Source: Dickeya lacustris (GTDB taxonomy: Bacteria > Pseudomonadota > Gammaproteobacteria > Enterobacterales > Enterobacteriaceae). From it: 64,000 bases of DNA. The notes under the pieces were generated by a model. It worked only from the letters and a program-made list of their open reading frames with translations. It ran no database searches and had not been told where the DNA came from. A program made the position numbers and the translations under genes. Shown piece by piece: positions 1 to 9,492 of the stretch (positions within the stretch are counted from its first letter, which is position 1; the number at the start of each line of letters is the position of its first letter). The DNA lies in NCBI RefSeq assembly GCF_029635795.1, contig NZ_CP114280.1:4216001-4280000 (forward strand), written 5' to 3'.

Positions 1-1
1 C

Positions 2-595
2 GCCAGCGCAACACTGCTGGCACAGTACCGCCACATCAGCACCTCTACGCTTGGGCACCTCACCGACCACGGCTACCTGCACGGCCTTCAACCGCTGTGG
101 CAACCGGTGCAGATGGTGGGCAACGTGGTGACGGTAAAACTGTGCCCGCCCGATGGCGGCATACTGCGCGAGGCGCTGTTATTAAGCCAGCCCGGCGATG
201 TGCTGGTGATTGATGCCATGCAAGAGGCGACGCGCGCCTGCTGGGGCGAGCTGCGCACGCTGGCGGCCTGCGTCAAAGGGTTGGCCGGCGTGGTGGTCGC
301 CGGTGCCGTGACTGATTCCCGCGCACTGCGCACGCTCGGGCTGCCAGTGTTTTGCCACGGCGTGAGCGCCATCACCACCCGCACCCTTGGCCTGCAAGGG
401 GCGGTGAATGTACCGCTCCGGCTATCCGGCGTGGCGGTAAACCCCGGTGACATCGCCATAGGCGACGATGACGGGGTGTTTATTCTCAGCCCCAGCGCCG
501 CTCACGATTGGCTCGACACCGCGCAACGCAAAGAGCAGGCCGATGCCGAACGGCGCGACGCGCTGCGCCAGCGTTTGCCTGTACGGGAACGTTAA
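2..595 (+). CDS. RraA-family protein (HMG/CHA aldolase-like), 5' end outside window
   Basis: The reading frame is open from the first bases of the window, so the gene starts upstream. It ends at TAA 593-595. The visible about 197 residues fit the RraA / 4-hydroxy-4-methyl-2-oxoglutarate aldolase family. The family pattern GGILREALLLSQPGDVLVID and the following VVVAGAVTDSRALRTLGLP segment are recognisable. In family aldolases the latter segment usually reads DGAVRD, with Arg-Asp binding substrate and metal. Here the Arg is Thr and the first Asp is Ala, so aldolase activity is doubtful. RraA-type regulators and uncharacterised relatives share the fold. A PrpF-type isomerase lies 4 kb downstream. 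The two occur together in gallate-type pathways, but the intervening genes make a joint role only a guess. Confidence 0.75.
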   Translation, partial: ASATLLAQYRHISTSTLGHLTDHGYLHGLQPLWQPVQMVGNVVTVKLCPPDGGILREALLLSQPGDVLVIDAMQEATRACWGELRTLAACVKGLAGVVVAGAVTDSRALRTLGLPVFCHGVSAITTRTLGLQGAVNVPLRLSGVAVNPGDIAIGDDDGVFILSPSAAHDWLDTAQRKEQADAERRDALRQRLPVRER

Positions 596-671
596 ATGGC
601 CCGAACATTCCGAGTGTTGGGTGACTGATTATGCGACGGCTAATACGGTCAAACCACGATTGCACCGGCGT

Positions 672-1901
672 TTACTGCTGTACCGCAATGCTTAGAAGCG
701 CATAAATTTTCTTAGCCCCTGCATTTGACTGGGTCAGTTCAATAGTATTTTTCCGGCCATTTTTCATGTGCAGGATAATTTTTTTGTTAAATGACCCCGA
801 GATGGCTACCTTGCTAACATCATTAAAACGGGCATAGAACGTTTCGTATAACTTACCCAGCACGCAGTAAACACCCTCATCGGTTAATACCAGACCATGA
901 TCGCCCTGACCAAAAACTGTTTCATCGTAGTAAAACAAGACGGCCTCTTCAGCTAATGGCGGCAGTGATTGACGCCTATTTACGGCCTGAATGAAGTTAC
1001 TTATTTTCTTCGGATTTAGGCCGTCGTAGCGATAGAAACTGTGATCTTTATTCGTTACATAGTGTGCTAACTCCCCCTCGTCAGGTGTATTTACAGGTAA
1101 GGGTAATGCCTGCTTTGGCGTAGGCGTGCTTGTTTCTGATACGGAGCCAACCATAGAGGCACCAACGACACCGATCCCTGGCATTGTCTGCGAGGTCACA
1201 CTATGTTGAATGGTAGTCACTGTCCGGGTATAGGCGTTGACATGAACGCCACCCCGCATATGTGCTGAGACATTCTGTGGGGTTTTGACTACGGTTTGTA
1301 CCGGTGTCAAAACGGTTCTGAATGCCGCTCGCAGAGAGGCCACAATTGAGATAAACATAAGGGCAATAAACGGAACCGAAAGCCACATGATTGAGAAATA
1401 AAAAATGCTTTGCTTAGTGTTAGCGGCCTGTTGTGTTAATCGGGAGCAGTAGAGTACCGCCGTAATAACGTAAACTACGCCACACGCGATGGTATATGTC
1501 TTGGTCATCGCTATGTTCTGAATGGCCGGGAAGAGTAAACACCCATATAAAACTGTACTATAGAGAGCATCGGGTAGTAACGTTTTTATACTCTCAAATG
1601 TTTTTGCTATATTGTAAAGTATCCATATAAGCAATAATATCCAGCCGATGACAGGAATGGCTGCGGCGATGCCCATTAGAATTACACTGATTATCATGCT
1701 ACCCAGAATATTACCTAGATATCTTTGTGAAATGAGATACCAGATAAAATAGAGGAAAGAACTTCCAATCACGACAGGCAAGGCAAAAACAATGCTTTCG
1801 GGAATAAAGAAAACGACTCCGCCAAGGATGAGTAATAACAGGAAGCAGATGCCGGGGCCATTATTTTCAGATTTGGAATTGGCTTCGATATCAATAGACA
1901 T
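672..1901 (-). CDS. Orphan membrane protein with C-terminal PH-like domain
   Basis: I do not recognise a named family. The 409-residue protein has a polar N-terminus followed by about six hydrophobic segments in residues 18-190. A Ser/Thr/Pro-rich linker follows (about residues 200-270). The soluble C-terminal 120 residues contain the run GLVLTDEGVYC and then alternating beta-like strands (KKIILHM, NTIEL). That strand pattern resembles bacterial PH-like (bPH/YcxB-type) domains, which is a resemblance only. The gene is more AT-rich than the genes on both sides and stands alone, with the RraA-like gene convergent. This suggests an accessory gene, possibly acquired. It probably sits in the inner membrane with a cytoplasmic C-terminus. 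Confidence 0.6.
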   Translation of the reverse strand: MSIDIEANSKSENNGPGICFLLLLILGGVVFFIPESIVFALPVVIGSSFLYFIWYLISQRYLGNILGSMIISVILMGIAAAIPVIGWILLLIWILYNIAKTFESIKTLLPDALYSTVLYGCLLFPAIQNIAMTKTYTIACGVVYVITAVLYCSRLTQQAANTKQSIFYFSIMWLSVPFIALMFISIVASLRAAFRTVLTPVQTVVKTPQNVSAHMRGGVHVNAYTRTVTTIQHSVTSQTMPGIGVVGASMVGSVSETSTPTPKQALPLPVNTPDEGELAHYVTNKDHSFYRYDGLNPKKISNFIQAVNRRQSLPPLAEEAVLFYYDETVFGQGDHGLVLTDEGVYCVLGKLYETFYARFNDVSKVAISGSFNKKIILHMKNGRKNTIELTQSNAGAKKIYALLSIAVQQ

Positions 1902-2499
1902 ATTAATGATCTACCTATGCATTGATTCTAGTGGATGGGGTGAGGCTCTCAGTGTTAACAACGGAGAGGTAACGTTTTTATGCTGCCACCAACAGGGATG
2001 GAAGTCCAATGGAAAAGAAATCTGTGTTAGAAAAATAACGATTTTATATAATTAAACATAATTAAAATTGGAAAACAGCATCAAGATCAAAATAATGTAT
2101 TTTAAGTTTTAAATGGCATTTAACAGATATCTCTACCCAATCATGGATGCGTCATAACATCGATTTTTTGCTATCAGGGACTCGTTATTCAGATTTTTCA
2201 GCAGTGTGCTCTTTTCATCATCGTCAATATGGTTAGGGTGAGAATTAAACGCAGCATCTAATGCGCGGCTCATGAATTTTGTATTACTCCACTGAATTAA
2301 CATATTTACGGTGTAAATATAAGTCTGCGGATGATAAGTCACATTAATGGTGTGAAGACATCGCTTTTACCTACCAAGAGTGGGAGCGTTACACAATCCT
2401 ATTTAGAGAGGTTCTAAGTTAAGCAAGAGATGATTTACATGAAAAAGCCAGCACCCATCATTGAGAAGTGCTGGCATGTGCATCCTACATTAGCCCCGG
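1902..2499. other. AT-rich intergenic region, no firm gene
   Basis: About 600 bp of AT-rich sequence lie between the orphan membrane protein and the RomA-like gene. A 69-codon minus-strand frame (2133-2342, GTG start) is open but has no convincing ribosome-binding site or family resemblance. The stretch may be the remains of a transferred segment together with the membrane-protein gene. Confidence 0.4.
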
Positions 2500-3570
2500 T
2501 TATTCCATATCCTGTACGGTATTCCTGACGTCGCATTGCCGTGGTGCCGTGGTGATGCTTTTCTCCCACCAGGCGTGGGTCAGCGTGGGTTCGCCCAGCG
2601 TCACCACTTCGCCCAGCATCGGCATGATGACTGGCAGGGCCTGCTCCCGCGCCAGTTGGCTGCTGTCACGCACCGGGTCGGCCCAGTCGTGAAACGACAG
2701 TGCGAACATGCCCCAGTGAATAGGCATGAACTGGCGCGCGTTTACATCGATGACGGCTTGTACGGTCTGTGCCGGGTGCATATGGGAGTCTGGCCAGCGC
2801 TCGTTATATTGACCGTTCTCCATAAACGCCACATCGAAGGGGCCAAAGCGCTCGCCGATGGCGCGGAAATGCTCGCCGTAACCGGAATCGCCGCTAAAGA
2901 AGACGCGCTCTCGCTGCCCCTGAATCACCCAGGACGCCCACAGCGTGGTATTGCGCCCCGACAGGCTGCGCCCGGAGAAGTGGTGTGACGGGGTGGCGGT
3001 GAAGGTCAGTGGCCCCACGCGCGTGGATTGACTCCAGTCCAGCTCATCAATTCGGTTAGCGGCAATACCCCACTTGCGCAGGTGTTGGCCCACCTTGAGC
3101 GGCACGATAAAGCGGGTGTGGGTATGGCGAAAGGCGCGGATCGTTTTGGCGTCCAGATGATCATAATGATCGTGCGACAGCAAAATCACATCGATGGCAG
3201 GCAGCGCATCGACTGACAACACCGGCGGCTGGAAGCGGCGGAACATCAGGCTCAACGGCGAGGCACTGGCGGAGAACACCGGGTCAATCAGGATGCGGGT
3301 ATTATCCAGATTGAGCAGCAGCGTCGAGTGCCCAAACCAGATGAATTTCAGGCGAGCGTCAGGGCGTAAAAAGGCGGGCATATCCGGGGTGTGTTGCACC
3401 AGCCGATGGGCGGGAGCGCGGCCCCGGCGCTGAAAGCCAAGACGCCACAGGAGTGACAGGGTTTGCCACAGGCTCAGGCGGGCGGCTTGCACCGGGTGTT
3501 GGCCGGATGAGGGCGGATTAGAAAAACGCCCGGTCGCAGGCGAGTAGTGTGATGTCATGTTATCCGGCAT
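2500..3570 (-). CDS. RomA/NAPE-PLD-like metallo-beta-lactamase-fold hydrolase
   Basis: The 356-residue protein has the MBL-fold zinc motif LLSHDHYDHLD (HxHxDH type) near residue 130. Downstream metal ligands are in TPSHHFSGR, FFSGDSGYG and PIHWGMF. This arrangement is that of the N-acyl-phosphatidylethanolamine phospholipase D-like / RomA branch (family knowledge), whose members act on lipid-like phosphodiesters or have unknown substrates. There is no clear signal peptide. The start at 3570 is supported by an AGGAGG sequence five bases upstream. The gene is monocistronic, and the LysR gene lies upstream on the same strand. The true substrate cannot be told from sequence. Confidence 0.8.
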   Translation of the reverse strand: MPDNMTSHYSPATGRFSNPPSSGQHPVQAARLSLWQTLSLLWRLGFQRRGRAPAHRLVQHTPDMPAFLRPDARLKFIWFGHSTLLLNLDNTRILIDPVFSASASPLSLMFRRFQPPVLSVDALPAIDVILLSHDHYDHLDAKTIRAFRHTHTRFIVPLKVGQHLRKWGIAANRIDELDWSQSTRVGPLTFTATPSHHFSGRSLSGRNTTLWASWVIQGQRERVFFSGDSGYGEHFRAIGERFGPFDVAFMENGQYNERWPDSHMHPAQTVQAVIDVNARQFMPIHWGMFALSFHDWADPVRDSSQLAREQALPVIMPMLGEVVTLGEPTLTHAWWEKSITTAPRQCDVRNTVQDME

Positions 3571-3715
3571 GGGCCCTCCTGAAAGGCGATAGCGTAAGGC
3601 ATGTTGCGGTCACGCATAGGCAGCAGACGTGACGAAAACTGAAGATGACCAATAGCATGTTCTTATCAAGACTGTCGGTGCCTATTGTGCGGCCTGATGG
3701 CCGCGCAGCGGGTGT

Positions 3716-4642
3716 TCAGAGGTTGAATTTGCCTATCCAGGGGCTGTTTTTCTCATTTGACCACAGGTGCAGCAACATCTCTTTAAAGCGCTCGGCCGCC
3801 GGGCTTAACGGCGAGTCTTTGCGTTGCACCACGCCGAGCGTTCGGCGCACCACCGGTTCAATCAGCGGCTTACTCACCAGCACATGGTGTTCATCGCGCG
3901 GCATGGCAAGGCTTGGCACGGCGGCAATGCCCAGTCCGGCCTCGACCATACCCAGCGAGGTTGATAAATGGCGCACTTCATAAAACCAGTTCGGTTTCCA
4001 GGCGCTCTGTTCCAGCGCCTGCTCGATTAACAGCCGGTTGCCGCTGGAGCGCCGCACGCCAATCAGCGGGTAATCCGCCAGGTCTTCCCACATCACCAGC
4101 GACTTGTTTGCCAGCGGATGATCGCGCCGACAGGCCAGCACAAACGGCTCATTGACCAGCGGCGTGAACTCCACATTGAAGTGTGTGACGTTGATCATAT
4201 TAATACCAAAATCCGCGTCTCCATTGAGCACGGCATCGAGACAGTCGCTTGCGCTGTGTTCCAGTATGCGGATGCGGATATTGGGGTAGTGTTCGTTGTA
4301 GTTGCGGATCACCGCCGGCAGAAAATAGAACGCGGCGGTGGGAATGCACGACAGCGTGACAAAGCCGGTCTGGTGTGAGGCCATTTCCTGAATGTTCAGA
4401 ATGGCATTTTCATAAAAATCAATCAGGTTGCGCGCATTAGGCAGAAAACTTTTGCCGACGGCCGTCAGGCTGACCCGGCGCGTTGAACGCTCAAACAGCG
4501 TCGCGCCGAGGCTCTCTTCCAGCTTTTTGATACGCCGGGTTAACGCCGGTTGCGAAATATGCAACAACTCCGAGGCTTTGGTAAAACACCCGGTGTCCGC
4601 AATTTTGACAAATGCCTTGATGCCCTGAAGTTCATGCTGCAT
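3716..4642 (-). CDS. LysR-family regulator, divergent from the PrpF-type isomerase gene
   Basis: The 308-residue protein opens with a LysR winged helix-turn-helix (FVKIADTGCFTKASELLHIS, residues 11-30, then QPALTRRIKKLE). A type 2 periplasmic-binding-like effector domain follows (about residues 90-295). It is divergently transcribed from the isomerase/MFS/citrate lyase genes across 159 bp. By the usual LysR rule it is the best candidate activator of that cluster, with a di- or tricarboxylate as likely co-inducer. The intergenic gap is AT-rich and should hold both promoters. I could not pick one unambiguous T-N11-A box by eye. Confidence 0.88.
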   Translation of the reverse strand: MQHELQGIKAFVKIADTGCFTKASELLHISQPALTRRIKKLEESLGATLFERSTRRVSLTAVGKSFLPNARNLIDFYENAILNIQEMASHQTGFVTLSCIPTAAFYFLPAVIRNYNEHYPNIRIRILEHSASDCLDAVLNGDADFGINMINVTHFNVEFTPLVNEPFVLACRRDHPLANKSLVMWEDLADYPLIGVRRSSGNRLLIEQALEQSAWKPNWFYEVRHLSTSLGMVEAGLGIAAVPSLAMPRDEHHVLVSKPLIEPVVRRTLGVVQRKDSPLSPAAERFKEMLLHLWSNEKNSPWIGKFNL

Positions 4643-4801
4643 CGCTTTTTTCCTCCTGACAGGTTGGCTGACACGATAATCTGTCGCGGGCGCATTATTA
4701 ATGCAAGAAACGAATTAATCGTTATTTTTTTGACATTAGAGTCATGGATACGCCTGTGGGATGCTTGCGCCATCAAAGCAGTCAAGTCGTGAGAAAACGT
4801 G

Positions 4802-5893
4802 ATGGTAAAGATTCCCTGTGTATTGATGCGCGGCGGCACGTCCAAGGGGCCGGTGATATTAGCCAGCGACCTGCCGCAAGACCGCCAGCAGCGCGATGAG
4901 GTGTTGCTGGCGCTGATGGGCTCCGGCCATGAGCTGGAAATTGATGGCATTGGCGGCGGTGCGCCGCAAACCAGTAAGGTGGCGATTGTCAGCCGCTCCA
5001 CTCACCCCGAGGCCGATGTCGATTACCTGTTTGCCCAGGTGATGGTCAAAGAGCGCCGGGTGGATACCACGCCCAACTGCGGCAACATGCTGTGCGCCGT
5101 CGGGCCGTTTGCCATTGAGCATGGGCTGGTTGACGCCCGCCACCCGCGTACACGGGTGCGGATCCGTAACCTGAACACCGGTACGCTGGTCGATGCGGAT
5201 ATTCACACGCCACACCAACGGGTGGAGTATGACGGCGAAACCCAAATTGACGGCGTTCCCGGCCATGCCGCGCCGGTGGGCCTGACGTTCCTCAACTCGG
5301 CAGGCAGCAAAACCGGCAAACTGTTTCCCACCGGGAAGGTGCGCGATGTGTTTGCTGGCATCAGCGTCACCTGTATTGATATGGCGATGCCGATGGTGCT
5401 TATTGATGCCCGTTCGCTGGATAAAACCGGCAGTGAATCGCCGCAGGCGCTGGAGTCAGACAGTGCCTTTATGCAGCGGCTGGAACAGCTCCGCCGACAG
5501 GCAGGCCAGGCGATGGGGCTTGGCGATGTCAGCAACATGGTTATCCCCAAACCGGTATTACTCAGCCCACCGGTTGCCGGTGGCACAATTCAGGTGCGCT
5601 ATTTCATGCCGCATAACTGCCATCGTTCGCTGGCGATCACCGGCTCCATCGGTATTTCTACCGCCTGCGTCATAGAAGGCAGCGTGGCGCAGGATGTGCT
5701 GGGCGAAGAACACCGTCACGCTTTTTTAGACGAGGTCACGATTGAGCACCCGAGTGGAAAAATCGCCGTTTCATTAATGAAAAACGGTGAGCGCCATGAA
5801 GATATTCGCGCTTCCGTGATTCGCACCGCAAGGAAGTTATTTGTTGGTAATGTATTTGTTCCTGCATACGCTCTGGATGTTGAAGATATTTAA
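4802..5893 (+). CDS. PrpF-family isomerase (aconitate/methylaconitate isomerase type)
   Basis: The 363-residue protein belongs to the PrpF family, which has a tandem diaminopimelate-epimerase-like fold. Visible family motifs are LMRGGTSKGPV near residue 10, TTPNCGNML near 98 and MPHNCHRSLAITG near 265. Family members move a double bond or proton in tricarboxylates: 2-methylaconitate, 4-oxalomesaconate (GalD) or trans-/cis-aconitate. E. coli YbhH is an uncharacterised relative. The ATG at 4802 follows an in-frame GTG at 4799, and the Shine-Dalgarno is weak. An MFS carrier follows after 64 bp, and citrate lyase and an AcnB-type aconitase come further down. This favours an aconitate substrate rather than the prp or gallate pathways, as no prpBCD or aromatic genes are present. 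Confidence 0.85.
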   Translation: MVKIPCVLMRGGTSKGPVILASDLPQDRQQRDEVLLALMGSGHELEIDGIGGGAPQTSKVAIVSRSTHPEADVDYLFAQVMVKERRVDTTPNCGNMLCAVGPFAIEHGLVDARHPRTRVRIRNLNTGTLVDADIHTPHQRVEYDGETQIDGVPGHAAPVGLTFLNSAGSKTGKLFPTGKVRDVFAGISVTCIDMAMPMVLIDARSLDKTGSESPQALESDSAFMQRLEQLRRQAGQAMGLGDVSNMVIPKPVLLSPPVAGGTIQVRYFMPHNCHRSLAITGSIGISTACVIEGSVAQDVLGEEHRHAFLDEVTIEHPSGKIAVSLMKNGERHEDIRASVIRTARKLFVGNVFVPAYALDVEDI

Positions 5894-5957
5894 AAATAAA
5901 GAATGTAATCGTTAATTTTATTTCCCTGTATCCCTACAAATATATTGTGAGGTTATT

Positions 5958-7202
5958 ATGAGTGCAATTCAGACACCGACGCCTGATCGACAGGATAAGC
6001 AGGTTAATATTGCTCAATACCTGCGAGTGATTTTCGCGCTGGCATTTTCTGGCCTGGCTGAACTGGCATCCTTATTTTTTATTCAGCCATTATTACCGGT
6101 CTTGGCGAAGGATTATGATATTCCCGTCAGTCAGGTGAGTATTATTTTGTCCGCAGAAACCGCGATGCTGGCTATCGGATTATTATTTACCGGCACATTG
6201 GCCGACCGCTATGGCCGCAAACGGCTGATTGTTGTCTCGCTGATGCTGGGCGGTTTACTGACGCTCATCTGCCCGCTGGTAAAATCCTGGGCGTTGCTGG
6301 TGATGCTGCGCGGTGTGATTGGTCTGGCGTTAAGCGGTATTGCCGCTGCTGCCACTGCCTATATCAGTGAAGAGGTCGCGCCGGTAGTGGCTGGTGTGGT
6401 AACGGGGTATTTCGTGTTTGGCAACTCAATTGGCGGCATGTCCGGGCGAGTGATTGCCAGCCAGTTAATCGGCCATGCCTCTATTGATGTCATCTTCTAC
6501 GGCTTTGCCTGTACGCTGATGTTCGCCGCACTGCTGGTTTCCGTATTGCTGCCTGCATCGAAAAACTTTAACGCCAGTGACAGCCTGAACTTTTCTTCTA
6601 TTGCCAAAGGCGCGATGGCACACTTTAAAAACAAAAAACTCTCGTTAATGTACGTGGTGAGCTTCATTATTTTTGGTGTGTTTACCTCGCTGTATAACTA
6701 TCTGGCGTTCCATCTGGCGCGCGAGCCGTTTAATGTCTCTCATGCCAATGCCGGGTTGATTTCATTTAGTTTTGTCATGAGCTTTTTTACCGCACCACAG
6801 GCGGGTCGCTTGTCACAAAAATACGGTGCGCTGAAGGTATTATCCGCACTGTTTATGATTATGATTGGCGGCATGCTGCTGACGTTAACCGCGAGCCTGC
6901 CTGCGTTTGTCATCGGTGCGATTCTGTTTACCGGCTGCTTCTTCGGTTGCCACTCTATCGGCTTAAGCTGGGTCAGTAAAAATGCGACCCATGCGCGCGG
7001 ACAGGCCACGGCGTTATATCTGTTCTTCTACTATATGGGCGGTTCCGTGGTCGGTTACTGCAATGGGCTTATTTTCTCTTCCGCCGGTTGGCTGGGGATG
7101 ACGGCGTTTATTATTACACTGTTAATTGGCGGTATTTTTGTGGCGACATATCTGAATGGCATTCATCGTGTCAATCTGGTCGCAGCGCAGAGTAATAAAT
7201 AA
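5958..7202 (+). CDS. MFS transporter, YnfM-like, probable tricarboxylate carrier of the cluster
   Basis: The 414-residue protein has 12 predicted membrane segments. The MFS loop motif LADRYGRKR lies between TM2 and TM3, and a YnfM-like GNSIGGMSGR motif is in TM5. YnfM-family carriers are classed with drug/arabinose exporters, so substrate cannot be read from homology. Its position directly after the PrpF-type isomerase and before citrate lyase suggests uptake of the pathway substrate, or exchange with a product such as acetate. The Shine-Dalgarno (TGAGG) lies seven bases before ATG 5958. It is probably in the same transcript as the isomerase. Confidence 0.85.
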   Translation: MSAIQTPTPDRQDKQVNIAQYLRVIFALAFSGLAELASLFFIQPLLPVLAKDYDIPVSQVSIILSAETAMLAIGLLFTGTLADRYGRKRLIVVSLMLGGLLTLICPLVKSWALLVMLRGVIGLALSGIAAAATAYISEEVAPVVAGVVTGYFVFGNSIGGMSGRVIASQLIGHASIDVIFYGFACTLMFAALLVSVLLPASKNFNASDSLNFSSIAKGAMAHFKNKKLSLMYVVSFIIFGVFTSLYNYLAFHLAREPFNVSHANAGLISFSFVMSFFTAPQAGRLSQKYGALKVLSALFMIMIGGMLLTLTASLPAFVIGAILFTGCFFGCHSIGLSWVSKNATHARGQATALYLFFYYMGGSVVGYCNGLIFSSAGWLGMTAFIITLLIGGIFVATYLNGIHRVNLVAAQSNK

Positions 7203-7500
7203 TAAAACCATGCTGTCAGCGGAAATAGATATCGCGCTTTATATCCTAAATAATGCAAATTGCGTTGGCCCTGAAAGGGTAAGGCCGGGAAATAGGCCGG
7301 ATAATAAAGCCAATGTACCTGTAATTTGCCGTGTGACGGGTGTATTTAACAATGCGATTGAGATGGTTTTTTATCAATTAAATATCACGCCATAAAAACA
7401 GCTGGGTTATTCGGCCATTATTAAATCAGGCTTGCCGGTTGATGAAACATATTGCCTCAACCGGCATACATCATGAATCCCACCACCTTCAGGTGTTGTT
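7203..7500. promoter_or_regulatory. 298-bp gap before the FAH/citrate lyase genes, likely second promoter
   Basis: The stretch is AT-rich at both ends and contains the local inverted repeat GGCCGG...CCGG around 7285-7300. No credible gene is present. Base composition changes sharply from moderate before it to very GC-rich after 7501. A separate promoter for the FAH/citrate lyase operon is likely here, but no -35/-10 pair stands out. Confidence 0.35.
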
Positions 7501-8379
7501 ATGAAACTTGCAAGTTATCGCCATCAGGGCAACAACAGTTACGGTATTTACACCTCCGCCGGGCTGATTGATTTGGGCCGTCGTCTGGGTGAGCGTTACC
7601 CCGACCTCAAAGCGCTGCTGGCCGCCGACGCGCTCGACGTGGCCGCCGCCTTCCAGGGAGAGACCCCGGATGTGGCCGTCGCCGACGTCACCTTTCTGCC
7701 GGTGATTGTCTCGCCCTCCAAAATCCTCTGCGTCGGCATGAACTACGCCGACAAGCGCAAGGAGTTCAACGAGCTGAACCCGGCCCCGACGCTGTTCGTG
7801 CGCTTCCCGGATTCGCAGACCGGCCACGGCACCCCGGTGCTCAAGCCGCACTACTCCAGCGAGTTTGACTACGAAGGCGAGCTGGCGGTCATCATTGGCC
7901 GCGACGGGCAGAACATTGCCCGCGACGAGGCGCTCGGGTTTGTCGCCGGTTACAGCTGCTACATGGACGGCTCGGCGCGTGACTGGCAGCACAACTGGTT
8001 CACGGCGGGCAAGAACTGGCAGAAGACCGGCGCGTTCGGGCCGTACCTGACCACCCGTGACGAAATCCCCGACCCGCATGCGCTGGCCATCCGCACCTAC
8101 CTGAACGGGCGGATGGTGCAGGATGACACCACGGCGAGCATGATCCACAAGGTGGCCGACCTGATTGAGTATATCAGCACCTTCACCGCGCTCAGTGCCG
8201 GTGACGTCATCATTACCGGGTCGCCGGGCGGGGTGGGCAAGAAGCGTAATCCGCCGCTGTTCATGCAGCCGGGTGACAGCATCGAGGTGGAGATAGAGCA
8301 TGTCGGCCACCTGCGTAACACCATCGGCGAAGCCGCGCGGCCGGTCAGGGCGCGTCAGGCCGTGGCCGTCGGTCACTGA
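7501..8379 (+). CDS. Fumarylacetoacetate hydrolase-family enzyme (oxaloacetate decarboxylase/tautomerase candidate)
   Basis: The 292-residue protein has the FAH C-terminal catalytic fold. The metal-binding Glu/Glu/Asp set is visible in DYEGELAVII and CYMDGSARDWQ, with ILCVGMNYADKRKE and TGSPGGVG as further family marks. FAH-family proteins include FAHD1-type oxaloacetate decarboxylases/tautomerases, as well as 2-hydroxyhepta-2,4-diene-dioate isomerases and fumarylpyruvate hydrolases. The gene sits only 40 bp before the citrate lyase genes, whose product is oxaloacetate. Oxaloacetate removal to pyruvate, or keto-enol tautomerisation, is therefore the most economical reading (inference). The Shine-Dalgarno AGGTG precedes ATG 7501. 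Confidence 0.82.
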   Translation: MKLASYRHQGNNSYGIYTSAGLIDLGRRLGERYPDLKALLAADALDVAAAFQGETPDVAVADVTFLPVIVSPSKILCVGMNYADKRKEFNELNPAPTLFVRFPDSQTGHGTPVLKPHYSSEFDYEGELAVIIGRDGQNIARDEALGFVAGYSCYMDGSARDWQHNWFTAGKNWQKTGAFGPYLTTRDEIPDPHALAIRTYLNGRMVQDDTTASMIHKVADLIEYISTFTALSAGDVIITGSPGGVGKKRNPPLFMQPGDSIEVEIEHVGHLRNTIGEAARPVRARQAVAVGH

Positions 8380-8419
8380 GTCGCCCGGTCGGGCCGCGAG
8401 CAACCAGCAGGATACCCCC

Positions 8420-9458
8420 ATGTATGCCGATGAGAGTGTGACATTTACCCCCCACGAGGTGGCGCGCCACCCCCGGGTGCTGACGGACGTCGGGCCGCTG
8501 CTGGCGCGTTGTCAGCTGGGCCTGGACGACGATATCGAATTTTTTGTGGTGGGCCGCCACCAGGGGCGCGTGGTGGCGTGCGCCGGGCTGTGCGCGAGCA
8601 CCATCAAGTGCGTGGCGGTTGACCCGGATTACCGCGAGCTGAGTCTGGGGGTGACGATAGTCAACGAGGTGGTGCAGTTTGCCGCCGGACGCGGGCTGTT
8701 CCACCTGTTTCTCTACACGCGGCCCTGCAATGTGCCGGTGTTCCGGGGCTGCGGGTTTTACCCGCTGGCCTGTTACGAGGACCAGGCGGTGCTGATGGAG
8801 AACACGCCGATAGGCATCCGGCAGTATTGCCAGACGCTGGCGTCGCAGGCGAAGCCGGGGGCGCACATCGGGGCCATCGTGATGAACGCCAACCCGTTCA
8901 CGCTGGGGCACCGCTATCTGGCGGAGCAGGCGGCAGCGGCGTGCGACTGGCTGCATATCTTCGTGGTGCGCGAGGATGCGTCGTTCTTTCCGTTCAGCGA
9001 GCGGCTGGCGATGGTGCAGCAGGGGGTGTCACACATCCCGAACCTGACGGTGCATGCCGGTCGCACTACCTGATATCGAAGGCGACCTTTCCGGTACTTT
9101 CTCAAGGAGGCGCAGCGCATCACCGAGGCGCACGCGGCGCTGGATTTGATTATCTTCCGGCGTTACATCGCCCCGGCGCTGGGTATCACGCGGCGTTTTG
9201 TCGGCACCGAGCCGTTCTGCCCGGTGACGCGGCACTACAACGCGGCGATGCACCACTGGCTGGAGCAGCCGGGCCGGGTGGCGGCGCCGGCGCTGGAGGT
9301 GGTGGAAATCGAGCGCGCGCGGGAGGCGGCGGGGCAGGCGATATCGGCATCGGAGGTGAGGCGGCTGCTGGCGCAGCGGGAGTTTGAGGCTATCCGCGAG
9401 GGTGCCGGCCACCACATTTGTGCAGTTACAGCGCTATGGCGAGCTCGCCTGCGCGTAA
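8420..9458 (+). pseudogene. citC: citC, citrate lyase acetyl-CoA-type ligase, frameshifted
   Basis: [Citrate (pro-3S)-lyase] ligase acetylates the acyl carrier subunit CitD. The intact first part (8420-9073) has the GNAT-like N-terminal domain and the nucleotidyltransferase motif NANPFTLGHRYL. Three indels then break the frame when compared with the known protein order. One base is missing in a G run near 9060, giving a stop at 9071-9073. Two bases are missing near 9092, after TFP. Two bases are missing near 9393, before VPATTF. With all three repaired the protein would continue through IIFRRYIAPALGI to YGELACA and stop at 9456-9458, the normal CitC length. It is either a real pseudogene or a set of base-calling errors in very GC-rich DNA. 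Confidence 0.85.
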
Positions 9459-9492
9459 CGCGTTTTTAGGTATCAAGCAGGTAAAACACACC

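Noticed and set aside
2133..2342. 69-codon minus-strand gene
   Set aside because: It has a GTG start without a ribosome-binding site, no recognisable family and AT-rich random composition.
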